Shown: positions 53,209-63,961, numbered from the stretch's first letter. The stretch: DNA of 64,000 nucleotides from Acidovorax sp. NB1 (GCF_005405905.1 NZ_BJHU01000030.1:248001-312000), one strand, 5' to 3'. Made by a program: numbers and translations. Notes: generated by a model from the sequence alone, not told the origin.

Positions 53209-54129
53209 TCAGGGCCTGGCGTGCACCACGGCAAACCAGCCACGGTCGTCGGTCCACGCCTGGGCTTGTGAGAACCCGGCGCGCTCCAGCATGTCTGTGA
53301 ACACGCGCAGGGGGTACTTGTAGCTGTTCTCGGTGTGGATGCGCTCGCCCTGGTCAAACCGGCGGCCCCCGCCGGGCCAGTGCACGTCAAAGTCCGCCAT
53401 GGCCTCCAGGTGCATCTCGATGCGCGACTCGCCCTGGTTGAAGAAAGCGCGGTGCTGCCACTGCTCCACATCGAAGTCGCTGCCGATGAGCCGGTTCACA
53501 TGCCGGAGCACGTTGCGGTTGAAGGCGGCCGTCACGCCCGCCGCATCGTCGTACGCGGCTTCGAGCACGTCCACGTCCTTGGGCAGGTCGATGCCAATCA
53601 GCAGGCCACCGTCGTCGTCGATCAGCTCGCGCATGTGGGTCAGCAGGTCCAGCGCATGGGGCGGGTCAAAGTTGCCGATGGATGAACCCGGGTAGAACAC
53701 CAGCCGCCCGGTGCGCGGAATGTCGTCAGGCAGGGCCACGCCCTGCGTCATGTCGCCGCCCACGGCCCGCGCATCGAGACCAGGGAAGTCGTCGCGCAGG
53801 CCCTGCACTGCCGCCTGCAGAAAGTCGGCCGAGATATCCACCCCCACAAAACAGGCGGGCTGCACCAGCCTGCACAGGGTGCGGGCCTTCTGGCAGTTGC
53901 CTGCGCCCAGCTCGACCAGCGTGCGCCCCACGCCCACGGCGCGGGCGATGTCGGCCGCGTGCTGGTGCATGAGCGTAGTTTCGGTGCGGGTGGGGTAGTA
54001 CTCGGGCAGACGGGTGATTTCCTCGAACAAACGGGAGCCGTGCTGGTCGTAGAAATACTTGGGCGAAATGCGCGCGGGCCGCTGGTTCAGGCCACGCGTG
54101 ATGTCGTCTGTGGGGCTGGGCAAAGGCAT
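53209..54129 (-). CDS. egtD: L-histidine N-alpha-methyltransferase EgtD
   Basis: A 306-residue SAM-dependent enzyme that trimethylates histidine to hercynine, the first step of ergothioneine synthesis. The family signature PKYFYDQHGSRLFEEITRLPEYYPTRTE (early), VELGAGNCQKARTL, VFYPGSSIGNFDP and the histidine-binding AFNRNVLRHVNRLIGSDF are clear. ATG at 54127-54129 gives MPLPSPTDDITRGL; upstream codons lack homology. It is transcribed ahead of egtB with an 11-bp gap, so the two form a minimal egtDB operon. Confidence 0.96.
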   Translation of the reverse strand: MPLPSPTDDITRGLNQRPARISPKYFYDQHGSRLFEEITRLPEYYPTRTETTLMHQHAADIARAVGVGRTLVELGAGNCQKARTLCRLVQPACFVGVDISADFLQAAVQGLRDDFPGLDARAVGGDMTQGVALPDDIPRTGRLVFYPGSSIGNFDPPHALDLLTHMRELIDDDGGLLIGIDLPKDVDVLEAAYDDAAGVTAAFNRNVLRHVNRLIGSDFDVEQWQHRAFFNQGESRIEMHLEAMADFDVHWPGGGRRFDQGERIHTENSYKYPLRVFTDMLERAGFSQAQAWTDDRGWFAVVHARP

Positions 54130-54445
54130 GGGTTGTGTCGAGGTGTCTCGCGCGGCGCATATGCACCGCTGGTTCATCCAACGGGACCGCCCTGGAGCCC
54201 TGTGCGCTCCCCCGCAGACCATCCCGCGCCCGGGCGGGGGCATACAACAACCTTACCGCCAGTCGGCCATTGTGCGCCGCCTGAATGACATTGTGTGCAC
54301 ACCGTGGGCAGGCAGCGCCCGCGCGCCAGTCGGCAAGGCCTGGCGCTCCACCCCACAATGGACCAGCAAGTGGTCAAATGGCCGGGCACTTTCGCCCGGC
54401 GCCTTGCTCCAACGCCGCTGTGTCTACCCCTCAGCAGGAGTGCCC
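54130..54445. other. 316-bp divergent intergenic region
   Basis: Between egtD and the dioxygenase gene. GC-rich without an obvious -10 or -35. The stretch GGCCGGGCACTTTCGCCCGGCGC near 54381 forms a short dyad close to the dioxygenase start. No repeat copy or RNA gene seen. Confidence 0.45.
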
Positions 54446-55141
54446 ATGCCTATCCGCCCGAGTCTCTGGCCATCCAGCCCGCTTTCTGCCCCCGCAACCC
54501 CCCCTGGCCCGGCCACAGGGCCCACGCGGCGGCGCCTGCTGCGGCAGGGGCTGTGGGGCAGTGCCCTGGTGGTGGCCCCGGCCCTGGTGCCTGCGGCCAT
54601 GGCGCAAGGGGCCCTGGCCCCCACGCCCCGCCAGACCGAGGGGCCGTACTACCCGGTCCGGCTCCCTGCGGACAGCGACGGCGACCTGCTGCGCAACGGC
54701 CTGATGCGCTATGTGGACGGCCAGCCCGTGTGGGTGGAAGGCCGGGTCACCGACACGCAGGGCGTGCCCCTGGCAGGTGGCACGGTCGAGATCTGGCAGT
54801 GCGATGCAGACGGCCACTACCACCACCCCGGCGATGGCAATAAGGCCGCCCCCGCATTCCAGGGCTTTGGCCGCGTGGTGCTGGGCCGCGACGGGCGCTA
54901 CCGCTTTCGCACCATCCGGCCCGCGCCCTACACGGGGCGCACGCCCCACATCCACTTCAAGGTGCGCCTGCCCGAACGCGAGTTGCTGACCACACAGATG
55001 TATGTGGCGGGCGAGCCAGGCAATGCCAGCGACTTCCTCTGGCGCCGCTTGAGCGCAGCAGAGCGTGCGGCACTGACGGTACCGTTCGCCCCGTCGGCCG
55101 ATGGCATGCGGGCCGAGTTTGCGCTGGTGGTGCAGGCCTGA
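54446..55141 (+). CDS. Exported intradiol ring-cleavage dioxygenase-like protein
   Basis: A 231-residue protein with a twin-arginine-like signal (TRRRLLRQGLWGSALVVAPA) followed by one intradiol dioxygenase domain. Fe(III) ligands in the usual order are the first Tyr at GPYYPVRL, a Tyr near GDGHYHHPG (as GHYHHPG) and the two His of TPHIHFKV. The EGPYY and WQCDADGHYHHP patterns match catechol/protocatechuate-type enzymes, but small exported members are of uncertain substrate. An AGGAGTGCCC site precedes the ATG. Confidence 0.88.
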   Translation: MPIRPSLWPSSPLSAPATPPGPATGPTRRRLLRQGLWGSALVVAPALVPAAMAQGALAPTPRQTEGPYYPVRLPADSDGDLLRNGLMRYVDGQPVWVEGRVTDTQGVPLAGGTVEIWQCDADGHYHHPGDGNKAAPAFQGFGRVVLGRDGRYRFRTIRPAPYTGRTPHIHFKVRLPERELLTTQMYVAGEPGNASDFLWRRLSAAERAALTVPFAPSADGMRAEFALVVQA

Positions 55142-55195
55142 TCGGCTGCCAACCACCACAATCCAGAACCCCTTCTGTTCAACCCGCTCCACCGC

Positions 55196-56227
55196 ATGGA
55201 CTCCGTCACCCAACTTGTCCTGGGCTCTGCTGTCAGCATCGCCACCCTGGGCCGCCGTACCGCCGTGTGGAAGGCCGCGCTCTGGGGCGGCATTGCCGGC
55301 ACGCTGCCCGACCTGGACGCGCTCATCGACCATGGCGACGCCATTCTCAACATGGTGCTGCACCGCTCGGAAAGCCATGCCCTGCTGTACCTCACCTTGC
55401 TGTCCGCGCCGCTGGCCTGGCTGGTGTCGCGCCTGCACCGGGAGCCCAGCCTCTTCACCCGCTGGTGGCTGGCGTTGTGGCTGGCGCTGGTCACCCACCC
55501 CTTGCTCGACTGGATGACGGTGTACGGTACACAGCTGCTGCTGCCCTTGACCAGCACGCCCTATGCCGTGGGCAGCGTTTTCATCATCGACCCGCTGTAC
55601 ACCCTGCCGCTGCTATTGGGCGTGCTGCTGGCGCTGCTGATGCGCCACGGGCGCGGCATTGCCTGGGCGCGCATGGGGCTGGTGCTGAGCACGGCCTACC
55701 TGGGCTGGAGTGTGGCTGCACAGCAGATGGCTACCCAGCGCTTCATAGCGGCCGCCCCCGTGCCACAGCTGGCGCCTGGGCGGTTGCTTGTCACGCCCGC
55801 GCCCTTCAACACCCTGCTGTGGCGCGCCGTGGCAGTAACGCCTACGCACTACTACGAGGCCTACTACGGGCTGCTGGACGGAGACCGCCCCGTGCGCTGG
55901 ACGGCCCATGAACGGGGCGCAGACCTGTATGAACGCTACCAGGGCAACGCCCTGGTGGACCGCATCGCACGGTTCAGCCACGGCTTCTTCAAGATGAGCG
56001 AGGCCGGGGGCGAAGTCTTCATCACCGACCTGCGCATGGGCAACGAGCCCACCTACACCTTTCACTTCAACCTGGGCACCCCTGCAGAGATGGCGGGCGG
56101 CCAGCGCCCCACCACCCAGCAGTGGCAACGGCCCGACCTGGCCGCCGCCCTGCCCTGGCTGTGGGCGCGCACGTGGGGGGCCGATGTGGTGCTGGCACCG
56201 CCGCAGGCAGCGCGCGGGCAGCCGTAG
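55196..56227 (+). CDS. Membrane-bound metal-dependent hydrolase family (YdjM/DUF457-like)
   Basis: A 343-residue integral-membrane protein. The family pattern DSVTQLVLGSAVSIATLG, GTLPDLDALIDHGDAIL and MVLHRSESHALLYL supplies His and Asp residues suited to metal binding; VTHPLLDWMTVYGTQLLLP and IIDPLYTLPLLLG follow in further helices. The C-terminal 120 residues are a soluble beta-rich part (HYYEAYYGLLDGDRPVRW). The biochemical function of the family is not known to me. It lies 54 bp after the dioxygenase gene. Confidence 0.85.
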   Translation: MDSVTQLVLGSAVSIATLGRRTAVWKAALWGGIAGTLPDLDALIDHGDAILNMVLHRSESHALLYLTLLSAPLAWLVSRLHREPSLFTRWWLALWLALVTHPLLDWMTVYGTQLLLPLTSTPYAVGSVFIIDPLYTLPLLLGVLLALLMRHGRGIAWARMGLVLSTAYLGWSVAAQQMATQRFIAAAPVPQLAPGRLLVTPAPFNTLLWRAVAVTPTHYYEAYYGLLDGDRPVRWTAHERGADLYERYQGNALVDRIARFSHGFFKMSEAGGEVFITDLRMGNEPTYTFHFNLGTPAEMAGGQRPTTQQWQRPDLAAALPWLWARTWGADVVLAPPQAARGQP

Positions 56228-56445
56228 GAGCCCGCGCACTCAAGCACAGGTGTACTGCCCAAAGCAGCGGCATCTGTGCCTTGTGAAGAGGCTGCCTGCA
56301 GCCTACGCTGGACCTCTTCGCTATCGCAAAACCACGCCATGCCCCACCACCGCACAGGCTTCCACAAGAATCGACCGCCCAATGCCGCCGAAGCAATGAT
56401 CAGCGCCGTAGCGCCACAGCCCTGCCAAGGCAGTGGGGTGGCCGT

Positions 56446-57090
56446 ATGACACCCACCACCCTGCTGGTGTTCTCGTTGGTGGCGCTGGTGGCCATTGCCA
56501 CGCCGGGCCCTACGGTGCTGCTGGCGCTGGCCAATGGCGCGCGCTATGGCGTGCGCCGCGCCTTGCCGGGCATGCTCGGCGCGATGGTGTCCGACTTCGT
56601 GCTCGTGGGCGCCGTGGCGCTGGGGCTGGGCGCGTTGCTGGCCGCGTCGGAGTTCTGGTTCTTGGTGGTGAAGTGGCTGGGCGCTGCCTATCTGGCCTGG
56701 CTGGGGTGGCGGCTGCTGCGCTCCCAAGGCGGCCTGGACCTTGCATCCGCAGGGGACTCCCCGGGCGCCGCAGGGGCGGTAGCCACGCCGGGCGGCATCT
56801 TCCTGCGCTCGTTTCTGGTGGCGGTCACCAATCCCAAGGGCTATCTTTTCTGCTCGGCGCTGTTGCCGCAGTTCATCAATGCCAACGCACCACAGTGGCC
56901 ACAGTACGCGGCCATTGCGGTGGTGTTTGCCAGCCTCGACTGTGTGGTGATGCTGGCCTATGCGCTGATCGGAGCGCGTGCCATCCGGCTGCTGCAACGC
57001 CGTGCAGTGCGGTGGCTGGACCGCTGCTGCGGGGGCGCGTTGCTGGCACTGGCCGCCTCACTGGCGTTGTACCGCCGCAGTGTGGGCTGA
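56446..57090 (+). CDS. LysE/RhtB family amino-acid exporter
   Basis: A 214-residue inner-membrane protein with about six helices. It shows the LysE/RhtB start LLVFSLVALVAIATPGPTVLLALANGARYG (loop TPGPTV), GLGALLAASEFWFLVVKWLGAAYLAWLG and FLRSFLVAVTNPKGYLFCSALLPQFI. Substrate may be threonine, homoserine lactone or others. It starts 218 bp after the hydrolase gene and is convergent with the OmpW gene. Confidence 0.92.
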   Translation: MTPTTLLVFSLVALVAIATPGPTVLLALANGARYGVRRALPGMLGAMVSDFVLVGAVALGLGALLAASEFWFLVVKWLGAAYLAWLGWRLLRSQGGLDLASAGDSPGAAGAVATPGGIFLRSFLVAVTNPKGYLFCSALLPQFINANAPQWPQYAAIAVVFASLDCVVMLAYALIGARAIRLLQRRAVRWLDRCCGGALLALAASLALYRRSVG

Positions 57091-57157
57091 CCAGCGCCGC
57101 CGCAAAGGCGCTTGCCGGGCGATGCCCGCCACCACCGGGGTGATGGCGAACGGCGCC

Positions 57158-57748
57158 TCAGAAGCGCCAACCCAGACCCACGCCCACCAGAACAGGGTCT
57201 ACCTTGAAGGTGCCCAGCTTGGCACCACCCGCAGTCACATCGGTCTTGATGAAGACCTTCTTCACGTCGAAGTTCAGGTACAGGTTCTTGGCCAGCGGGA
57301 TGTCCACGCCCACTTGCAGCGCGGGGCCGAAGCTGTTGCGGTCGATGTCCACACCGGCGGGCAGGTTCACGCTGGAGAAGCGCGTGTAGTTGATGCCTGC
57401 GCCCACATAGGGCTTGAAGCCAGAGACATCAAAGTGGTACTGCGCCAGCAGTGTCGGAGGCAGGTGCTTGAGCGTGCCGATGGCTGCGCCACCCGCGCTG
57501 AGCGTGTGCTTTTGCGGCACCGTGAGGATCAGCTCTGCCGCGATGTTCTTGTTGAAGAAGTACGTGATATCGACTTCAGGAATCGCCTTGTTGTTGACCG
57601 TGAGGCCCAGGGGCGTGCTGTCCTTGTTGGCGCTGTCCAGGTGCACCGCACGTGCACGGACCATCCAGGGGCCTTCAGCCTGTTGCGCCAGGGCAGCGCC
57701 AGAGGACAGGACACACAAGGCAGCTACAGCCAGCAGGTTCTTTTTCAT
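57158..57748 (-). CDS. ompW: OmpW-family outer membrane protein
   Basis: A 196-residue eight-stranded beta-barrel porin of the OmpW family. Signal peptide MKKNLLAVAALCVLSSGAALAQ, then WMVRARAVHLDS, VDITYFFNKNIAAELILTVPQKH, LPPTLLAQYHFDVSGFKPYVGAGINYT and the C-terminal GVGLGWRF ending in Phe, needed for barrel insertion. OmpW channels small hydrophobic molecules and is stress-responsive in relatives. ATG 57746-57748; 22 more upstream codons are open without signal features. Confidence 0.95.
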   Translation of the reverse strand: MKKNLLAVAALCVLSSGAALAQQAEGPWMVRARAVHLDSANKDSTPLGLTVNNKAIPEVDITYFFNKNIAAELILTVPQKHTLSAGGAAIGTLKHLPPTLLAQYHFDVSGFKPYVGAGINYTRFSSVNLPAGVDIDRNSFGPALQVGVDIPLAKNLYLNFDVKKVFIKTDVTAGGAKLGTFKVDPVLVGVGLGWRF

Positions 57749-57878
57749 GGTGATTTCGCATCGGTTGGACGGGGACGACCCCCGTGCATGTATTGAACCG
57801 CTGCACCTGCTCACCGGCCTTGCCCTAACTCAAGACCTCCGTACTAACCCTTAGACCTACATCAAGGCATACCCATTT

Positions 57879-58865
57879 TCACGCTGTGGACTTGCCGCGC
57901 AGGCGCTGCACCAGCGTCACCCCGGCCAGCAACAGGCCACCGGCCACAATGCCCACCACCGCGTTGAGCAGGTTCTCTGCCACCACCTTCCACACCGCAC
58001 CTGCGGGCCATTGGCCTGCAGCAGCAGCGGCGGCCTCGACGGCATGGTGAAGTGCGGGCACGCCGTGCACCAGAATGCCGCCGCCCACCAGGAACATCGC
58101 CGCCGTGCCCGCCACAGACAGGCCCTTCATCAACCAGGGCGCTGCACGCAGGATGCCCCTGCCCACGGCGCGCGCAGCGCTGCTGGCCTTGTTGCTGAGC
58201 CACAGGCCCAGGTCATCCAGCTTGACGATGCCCGCTACCAGGCCATACACGCCGATGGTCATGATCACCGCGATGCCCGACAGCACGGCCACCTGCTGCG
58301 CAAAGGGTGCAGCAGCCACGGTCCCGAGCGTGATGGCGATGATTTCGGCGGACAGGATGAAGTCGGTGCGCACCGCACCTTTGATCTTGTCTTTTTCGAA
58401 TGCCACCAGATCCACCGCCGGGTTGGCATTGGCCTTGGCATGGCTTTCGTGTTCGGCAGCGTCCTCATGCTCAGCATGCAGCAGCTTGTGGGCCACCTTT
58501 TCAAAGCCCTCAAAACACAAGAATGCCCCGCCAACCATGAGCAGCGGGGTCACGGCCCAGGGCGCAAATGCGCTGATGAGCAGCGCGGCAGGCACCAGGA
58601 TGATCTTGTTGATCATCGAACCCTTGGCAACGGCCCACACCACCGGAATCTCGCGCTCGGCGCGCACCCCGGTCACCTGCTGGGCATTGAGCGCCAGATC
58701 ATCCCCCAGCACCCCCGCCGTCTTTTGCGCAGCCACCTTGGTCATCACAGACACATCGTCTGCCATGGCCACACTCTTCTTGGCCGCCACTTTGGTCATC
58801 ACGGCCACGTCATCCAGAATGGTGGCGATATCGTCGAGCAGGGCAAGCAGGCTGCCAGAGGCCAT
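57879..58865 (-). CDS. DUF808 (YedI-like) inner-membrane protein
   Basis: A 328-residue membrane protein. The N-terminal [29 protein letters not shown] repeats a DDVxVMTKVAAxKT pattern twice (about 16-50), a hallmark of DUF808/YedI. About five hydrophobic helices follow, including [19 protein letters not shown] and [22 protein letters not shown]; a charged His/Glu-rich loop ([15 protein letters not shown]) lies between. Function unknown. ATG 58863-58865 chosen; 18 upstream codons open. Confidence 0.9.
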   Translation of the reverse strand: MASGSLLALLDDIATILDDVAVMTKVAAKKSVAMADDVSVMTKVAAQKTAGVLGDDLALNAQQVTGVRAEREIPVVWAVAKGSMINKIILVPAALLISAFAPWAVTPLLMVGGAFLCFEGFEKVAHKLLHAEHEDAAEHESHAKANANPAVDLVAFEKDKIKGAVRTDFILSAEIIAITLGTVAAAPFAQQVAVLSGIAVIMTIGVYGLVAGIVKLDDLGLWLSNKASSAARAVGRGILRAAPWLMKGLSVAGTAAMFLVGGGILVHGVPALHHAVEAAAAAAGQWPAGAVWKVVAENLLNAVVGIVAGGLLLAGVTLVQRLRGKSTA

Positions 58866-58942
58866 GGGAGGTCCTTGGAATGGATGAAAAGCGCCGACTA
58901 TAGCAATGACCCACATCAATCCTGCGGATATCTACGCCCCAT

Positions 58943-58967
58943 GAAAAACGGGGCCGCAGCCCCGTTC
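58943..58967 (-). terminator. Rho-independent terminator after purL
   Basis: Stem AACGGGGC / GCCCCGTT with loop TGCG (minus strand), then TTTTTC. It lies 35 bp past the purL stop. Confidence 0.9.
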
Positions 58968-59001
58968 CCAGTCACGCTTTCTGCCTCAACGGCAGGCGGG
59001 G

Positions 59002-62000
59002 TCAGCCTACCCACTTGCGCGCATTGCGCCAGATGCGCATCCAGCCGCTGTACTCGGCCTTGTCCTCGCTGGTCCAGCTCGTCTGCACGTTGCGGAACAC
59101 ACGCTCGGGGTGCGGCATCATGGCTGTAAAGCGGCCGTCGGCCGTGGTCACGGCCGTGAGACCGCCCGCGCTGCCGTTGGGGTTGAACGGGTACTGCTCG
59201 GTAGCACGGCCGTGGTTGTCCACGTAGCGCATGACGGCGATGGCCTTGTCGGCGTTGCCCCGGTACTTGAAGTTGGCATAGCCCTCGCCGTGCGCCACCG
59301 CAATCGGCAGGCGGCTGCCCGCCATGCCTTGCAGGAACAGGCTAGGCGATTCGAGCACCTCCACCAGCGACAGGCGGGCCTCGAAGCGCTCGCTCTGGTT
59401 GGTGGTGAAGCGCGGCCAGTCTTGCGCGCCGGGGATGATGTCGGCCAGCTCGGCAAACATCTGGCAGCCGTTGCACACACCCAGGCCGAACGTATCCGTG
59501 CGGCCGAAGAAGCCCTGGAACTGTGCGGCCAGCACGGGGTTGAACGTGATGGAGCGCGCCCAGCCAATGCCCGCGCCCAGCGTGTCGCCATAGCTGAAGC
59601 CGCCGCAGGCGACCACGCCCTTGAAGTCTTCGAGCTTGACGCGGCCAGTCTGCAGGTCGGTCATGTGCACGTCGTAGGCCTCGAAGCCCGCCTCGGTGAA
59701 GGCGTAGGCCATTTCGATGTGCGAGTTCACGCCCTGCTCGCGCAGGATGGCGACCTTGGGTTTGGCGAGGTTCAGGTACGGCGCGGCCACGTTGTCGGCG
59801 GCATCGAAGGTGAGGTGCACATGCAAACCCGGGTCGGCGGGCTCGCCCGCTGCGGCGTGCTCGGCATCGGCATTGGCAGGGTTGTCGCGCTGCTGGCAGA
59901 TCTTCCAGCTCACGGCGTCCCACACCTGGTGCAAATCGGCCAGCTTGGCGCTGAACACGGACTTGGCATCGCGCCAGACCTGCAGTTCGCCCTTGCCGGC
60001 GTCGATTTCTGACGATACGGGGCGCGTCTTGCCGACGAAGTGGCTGAACTTGGACAGGCCATGCTCACGCAGGGTCTGCATCACGTCATTGCGTTCGCTG
60101 GTCTTGACCTGCAGCAGCACCCCCAGTTCTTCATTGAACAGCGCCTTGAGCGTGAGTTCTTCGCGGCGCGCGCTCACCTGCTGTGCCCAGTTCTTGGCGT
60201 CGCCGGTTTCCATGCGGCTGTCGCTGATGCCGTCGCCTTCGGTGACCAGCAGGTCCACGTTCAGCGCCACACCCACATGGCCCGCAAAGGCCATTTCGGC
60301 GGCTGCCGCCAACAGGCCGCCATCGCTGCGGTCGTGGTACGCGAGGATCTGGCCCTTGGCGCGCAGCGCGTTCACGGCGTTGACCAGGTTGACCAGGTCT
60401 TTGGGGTCGTCCACATCGGGCACCACGTCGCCGCTTTGGTCCAGCGTCTGGCCCAGGATGCTGCCGCCCATGCGGTTCTGGCCCTTGCCCAGGTCGATCA
60501 GCACCAGTGTGGTGTCGGCCTCGGTGGCGTCGAGCTGGGGGGTGAGCGTGCCACGCACATCGGACAGCGAGGCGAAGGCGCTCACGATCAGGCTGACGGG
60601 CGAGGTGACCTTCTTCTTGTCCGAACCTTCGCTCCACTGCGTGCGCATGGACAGGCTGTCCTTGCCCACAGGGATGGAGACGCCCAGCGCGGGGCACAGC
60701 TCCATGCCCACGGCCTTCACGGTTTCGTACAGCGCGGCGTCTTCGCCGGGCTCGCCGCAGGCAGCCATCCAGTTGGCCGACAGCTTCACGCGCGGCAGCT
60801 CGATGGGCGCGGCCAGCAAGTTGGTGATGGCTTCGGCCACCGCCATGCGGCCCGAGGCGGGCGCGTTGATGGCGGCCAGCGGCGTGCGCTCGCCCATGCT
60901 CATCGCCTCACCCGCAAAGCCCTTGTAATCGGCCAGCGTCACGGCGCAATCGGCCACGGGCACCTGCCAGGGGCCGACCATCTGGTCGCGGTGGCTGAGG
61001 CCGCCCACCGTGCGGTCGCCAATGGTGATGAGGAAGCGCTTGGACGCCACCGTGGGGTGGGCTAGCACGTCGATGACGGCCTTTTGCAACGGCACGCCGG
61101 TCAAGTCCATGGGCGCGAACTCGCGCGCCACAGTGGTCACGTCGCGGTGCATCTTGGGCGGCTTGCCCAGCAGCACGTTCATGGGCATGTCCACGGGCAG
61201 CTTCTGGTCGTCGGCCGTGGCGGCGGGGTCGTGCAGCACCAGTTGGCGCTCTTCGATGGCGGTGCCGATCACGGCAAACGGGCAGCGCTCCCGCTCGCAG
61301 AAGGCTTTGAACTGTTCCAGCGATTCAGGAGCAATCGCCAGCACGTAGCGCTCTTGCGACTCGTTGCTCCAGATTTCCTTGGGCGCCATGCCGGATTCTT
61401 CGAGCTGTACGGCACGCAAATCGAAGCGCGCGCCCCGACCTGCATCGTTGGTCAGCTCAGGGAAGGCGTTCGACAAACCGCCCGCGCCCACGTCGTGGAT
61501 GGCCAGGATGGGGTTGTTGCTGCCTTGCGCCCAGCAATGGTTGATGACCTCTTGCGCACGGCGTTCGATTTCGGGGTTGCCGCGCTGCACCGAGTCAAAG
61601 TCCAGCTCGGCCGCATTGGTGCCGGTGGCCATGGAGCTGGCGGCACTGCCGCCCATGCCAATGCGCATGCCAGGGCCACCCAACTGGATGAGCAGCGAGC
61701 CAGCGGGGAATTCGATCTTCTTGGTCAGCTCGGCGTCGATCACGCCCACACCGCCCGCGATCATGATGGGCTTGTGGTAGCCGCGCTGCACGCCGCCAAC
61801 TTCCTGCTCGTACTCGCGGAAGTAGCCGTTCAGGTTGGGGCGGCCGAATTCATTGTTGAACGCGGCGCCGCCCAGAGGGCCTTCGACCATGATCTGCAGC
61901 GGGCTGGCAATGTGCTCGGGCTTGCCCACGGCGCTGCCCCAGAGCTTGGACACGGTGAAACCCGTGAGGCCCGCCTTGGGCTTGGAGCCCCGGCCGGTGG

Positions 62001-63009
62001 CGCCTTCGTCGCGGATCTCGCCGCCCGCGCCGGTCGATGCGCCCGGGAAGGGCGAGATGGCCGTGGGGTGATTGTGGGTTTCCACCTTCATCAGCACATG
62101 CTGGGTAACGCTACTCTTTTGATAGCTATTAGCGCTAGATGGTTGCGCGGTAGCGGCCATTTTTGCCACAAATCGCTCGACCTGATGGCCTTCCATGACC
62201 GAGGCGTTGTCCGAATACGCAATCACCGTGTGCTGGGGTGCCAGCTGGTGGGTGTTGCGGATCATGCCGAACAGGCTCTTGTCTTGCGCCACGCCGTCGA
62301 TGGTGAACTGGGCGTTGAAGATCTTGTGGCGGCAGTGTTCACTGTTGGCCTGCGCAAACATCATCAGCTCCACGTCGGTGGGGTTGCGCTTCAGGCCATT
62401 GAAGGCGTTGACGAGATAGTCGATTTCATCATCGGCCAGTGCCAGACCAAAGCGGGTGTTGGCGGCCTCCAGCGCAGCGCGGCCACCGGCCAGCACATCC
62501 ACATGCTCCATGGGGGCAGGCTGCAGTTCGGTGAACAGCGCGGCAGCGGCGCTGCGGTCGGCCACCACCGATTCGGTCATGCGGTCGTGCAGCAAGGCGG
62601 CGACTTGGCCCAGTTGCTCGGCGGTCAGCTCGGGCGTCTTGCCCAGCAGGCCCGATTTCAGGCTGATGCGGTATTCGGTGATGCGCTCGACGCGGCGGAT
62701 AGCGATGCCGCAGTTGCGCGCAATGTCGGTGGCCTTGGAGGCCCAGGGCGAGAGCGTGCCCAGGCGGGGCGTGACGATGAGGACGGCGCCGTCCTCGGGG
62801 CCTGCGTAAGGGTCGCCATAGGTCAGTAGCGCAGCCAGACGTTCTTGTTCAGCGGACGTGGGGGCCGCATCGGTGGCGACCAGGTGCACGAAACGCGCTG
62901 CAATGCCACTGATCTTGGGGTGGATCGCCTCCAGGGCGGGTTGAAGTTGCTGGGCGCGGAAGGAGCTGAGGGCGTTGCCGCCCGCCAGCGTGGTCATGTG
63001 CAAGGTCAC
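59002..63009 (-). CDS. purL: Phosphoribosylformylglycinamidine synthase (large type)
   Basis: A 1335-residue three-part enzyme converting FGAR and glutamine to FGAM. The N-terminal and FGAMS domains include [38 protein letters not shown] and [10 protein letters not shown]; the C-terminal glutaminase has [46 protein letters not shown] (nucleophile Cys) and MMPHPERV. I chose GTG 63007-63009 ([14 protein letters not shown]), as homologues start similarly; ATG 62995-62997 is possible. A stretch of about 20 residues before [10 protein letters not shown] is encoded by a copy of the dispersed repeat. Confidence 0.95.
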   Translation of the reverse strand: MTLHMTTLAGGNALSSFRAQQLQPALEAIHPKISGIAARFVHLVATDAAPTSAEQERLAALLTYGDPYAGPEDGAVLIVTPRLGTLSPWASKATDIARNCGIAIRRVERITEYRISLKSGLLGKTPELTAEQLGQVAALLHDRMTESVVADRSAAAALFTELQPAPMEHVDVLAGGRAALEAANTRFGLALADDEIDYLVNAFNGLKRNPTDVELMMFAQANSEHCRHKIFNAQFTIDGVAQDKSLFGMIRNTHQLAPQHTVIAYSDNASVMEGHQVERFVAKMAATAQPSSANSYQKSSVTQHVLMKVETHNHPTAISPFPGASTGAGGEIRDEGATGRGSKPKAGLTGFTVSKLWGSAVGKPEHIASPLQIMVEGPLGGAAFNNEFGRPNLNGYFREYEQEVGGVQRGYHKPIMIAGGVGVIDAELTKKIEFPAGSLLIQLGGPGMRIGMGGSAASSMATGTNAAELDFDSVQRGNPEIERRAQEVINHCWAQGSNNPILAIHDVGAGGLSNAFPELTNDAGRGARFDLRAVQLEESGMAPKEIWSNESQERYVLAIAPESLEQFKAFCERERCPFAVIGTAIEERQLVLHDPAATADDQKLPVDMPMNVLLGKPPKMHRDVTTVAREFAPMDLTGVPLQKAVIDVLAHPTVASKRFLITIGDRTVGGLSHRDQMVGPWQVPVADCAVTLADYKGFAGEAMSMGERTPLAAINAPASGRMAVAEAITNLLAAPIELPRVKLSANWMAACGEPGEDAALYETVKAVGMELCPALGVSIPVGKDSLSMRTQWSEGSDKKKVTSPVSLIVSAFASLSDVRGTLTPQLDATEADTTLVLIDLGKGQNRMGGSILGQTLDQSGDVVPDVDDPKDLVNLVNAVNALRAKGQILAYHDRSDGGLLAAAAEMAFAGHVGVALNVDLLVTEGDGISDSRMETGDAKNWAQQVSARREELTLKALFNEELGVLLQVKTSERNDVMQTLREHGLSKFSHFVGKTRPVSSEIDAGKGELQVWRDAKSVFSAKLADLHQVWDAVSWKICQQRDNPANADAEHAAAGEPADPGLHVHLTFDAADNVAAPYLNLAKPKVAILREQGVNSHIEMAYAFTEAGFEAYDVHMTDLQTGRVKLEDFKGVVACGGFSYGDTLGAGIGWARSITFNPVLAAQFQGFFGRTDTFGLGVCNGCQMFAELADIIPGAQDWPRFTTNQSERFEARLSLVEVLESPSLFLQGMAGSRLPIAVAHGEGYANFKYRGNADKAIAVMRYVDNHGRATEQYPFNPNGSAGGLTAVTTADGRFTAMMPHPERVFRNVQTSWTSEDKAEYSGWMRIWRNARKWVG
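62109..62164. repeat. 60-bp dispersed repeat, copy I, inside purL
   Basis: CGCTACTCTTTTGATAGCTATT, AGCGCTAGATGGTTGCGCGG and TAGCGGCCATTTTTG: all landmarks in order. It lies in frame within purL, in a linker that is variable between PurL proteins. Confidence 0.85.
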
Positions 63010-63130
63010 GGTAGCGGCCTGTTGGGGGGTGTCAGGGGTAGAGGGTGGCTCCGGGCGCCAGCGTGCAACCAGCACCGGAGCCTTCCATTTTACCGGGCAT
63101 GGCCCGCCCGCTGCGCAGCCGGGGGGCCAA

Positions 63131-63139
63131 TGGGATAAT
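63131..63139 (+). promoter_or_regulatory. Extended -10 candidate of map, adjacent to the start codon
   Basis: TGGGATAAT followed by CGGGGG and the ATG at 63146. With +1 about 7 bp after the box the mRNA would begin at the start codon. GGGGG lies too near the ATG to act as a normal ribosome binding site. Confidence 0.45.
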
Positions 63140-63145
63140 CGGGGG

Positions 63146-63961
63146 ATGAGCATCACCATCAAAAGCGCCGAGGACATCGAGGGCATGCGTCTGGCCTGCC
63201 GCCTGGCCTCCGAAGTGCTGGACTACATCGCCCCCCACATCAAGCCCGGCATCACCACCAAGGAAATCGACCGCCTGGGCGCCGAATGCATGGCCCAGCA
63301 GGGCACCATCTCGGCCACCGTGGGCTACCAGCCCCCCGGCTACCCGCCCTACCCGGCTTCGCTGTGCACCTCGGTCAACCATGTGGTGTGCCACGGCATC
63401 CCCAACGACAAGCCGCTCAAGAAGGGCGATATCGTCAACGTGGACGTGACCGTGATCACCAAGGATGGCTGGTACGGCGACAACAGCCGCATGTACATGA
63501 TCGGCGAGTGCTCGATTGCCGCCAAGCGGCTCACCGCCATCACGTTCGATGCGATGTGGCACGGCATCGTGCAGGTCAAGCCCGGCGCCCACCTGGGTGA
63601 TATCGGCCACGCGATCCAGAAGTTCGCAGAAGCGCAGGGCTTCTCCATCGTGCGCGAGTTCTGCGGCCACGGCATCGGCAAGAAGTTCCACGAAGAACCC
63701 CAGGTGCTGCACTACGGCCGCCCCGGCACACTCGAAAAGCTGGAGCCCGGCATGGTCTTCACCATCGAGCCCATGATCAACGCGGGCCGCCGCGAGGTGA
63801 AGGAACACGGCAACGACGGCTGGACCATCGTGACCAAGGACCACAGCCTGTCGGCCCAGTGGGAGCACACGGTGCTGGTCACGGAGACGGGGTACGAGGT
63901 GATGACGCTGTCAGCGGGCTCGCCCCCGCTGCCACCCTTTGTGACAGCCACCAAGACCTGA
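63146..63961 (+). CDS. map: Methionine aminopeptidase type I
   Basis: A 271-residue metalloenzyme that removes the initiator methionine. [26 protein letters not shown] begins the fold; metal ligands lie in [21 protein letters not shown] (both Asp), [15 protein letters not shown] (His), FTIEPMIN (Glu) and [12 protein letters not shown] (Glu). [14 protein letters not shown] completes the type I signature. ATG 63146 is selected; the open frame runs 57 codons further upstream. Divergent from purL across a 136-bp gap. Confidence 0.97.
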   Translation: MSITIKSAEDIEGMRLACRLASEVLDYIAPHIKPGITTKEIDRLGAECMAQQGTISATVGYQPPGYPPYPASLCTSVNHVVCHGIPNDKPLKKGDIVNVDVTVITKDGWYGDNSRMYMIGECSIAAKRLTAITFDAMWHGIVQVKPGAHLGDIGHAIQKFAEAQGFSIVREFCGHGIGKKFHEEPQVLHYGRPGTLEKLEPGMVFTIEPMINAGRREVKEHGNDGWTIVTKDHSLSAQWEHTVLVTETGYEVMTLSAGSPPLPPFVTATKT

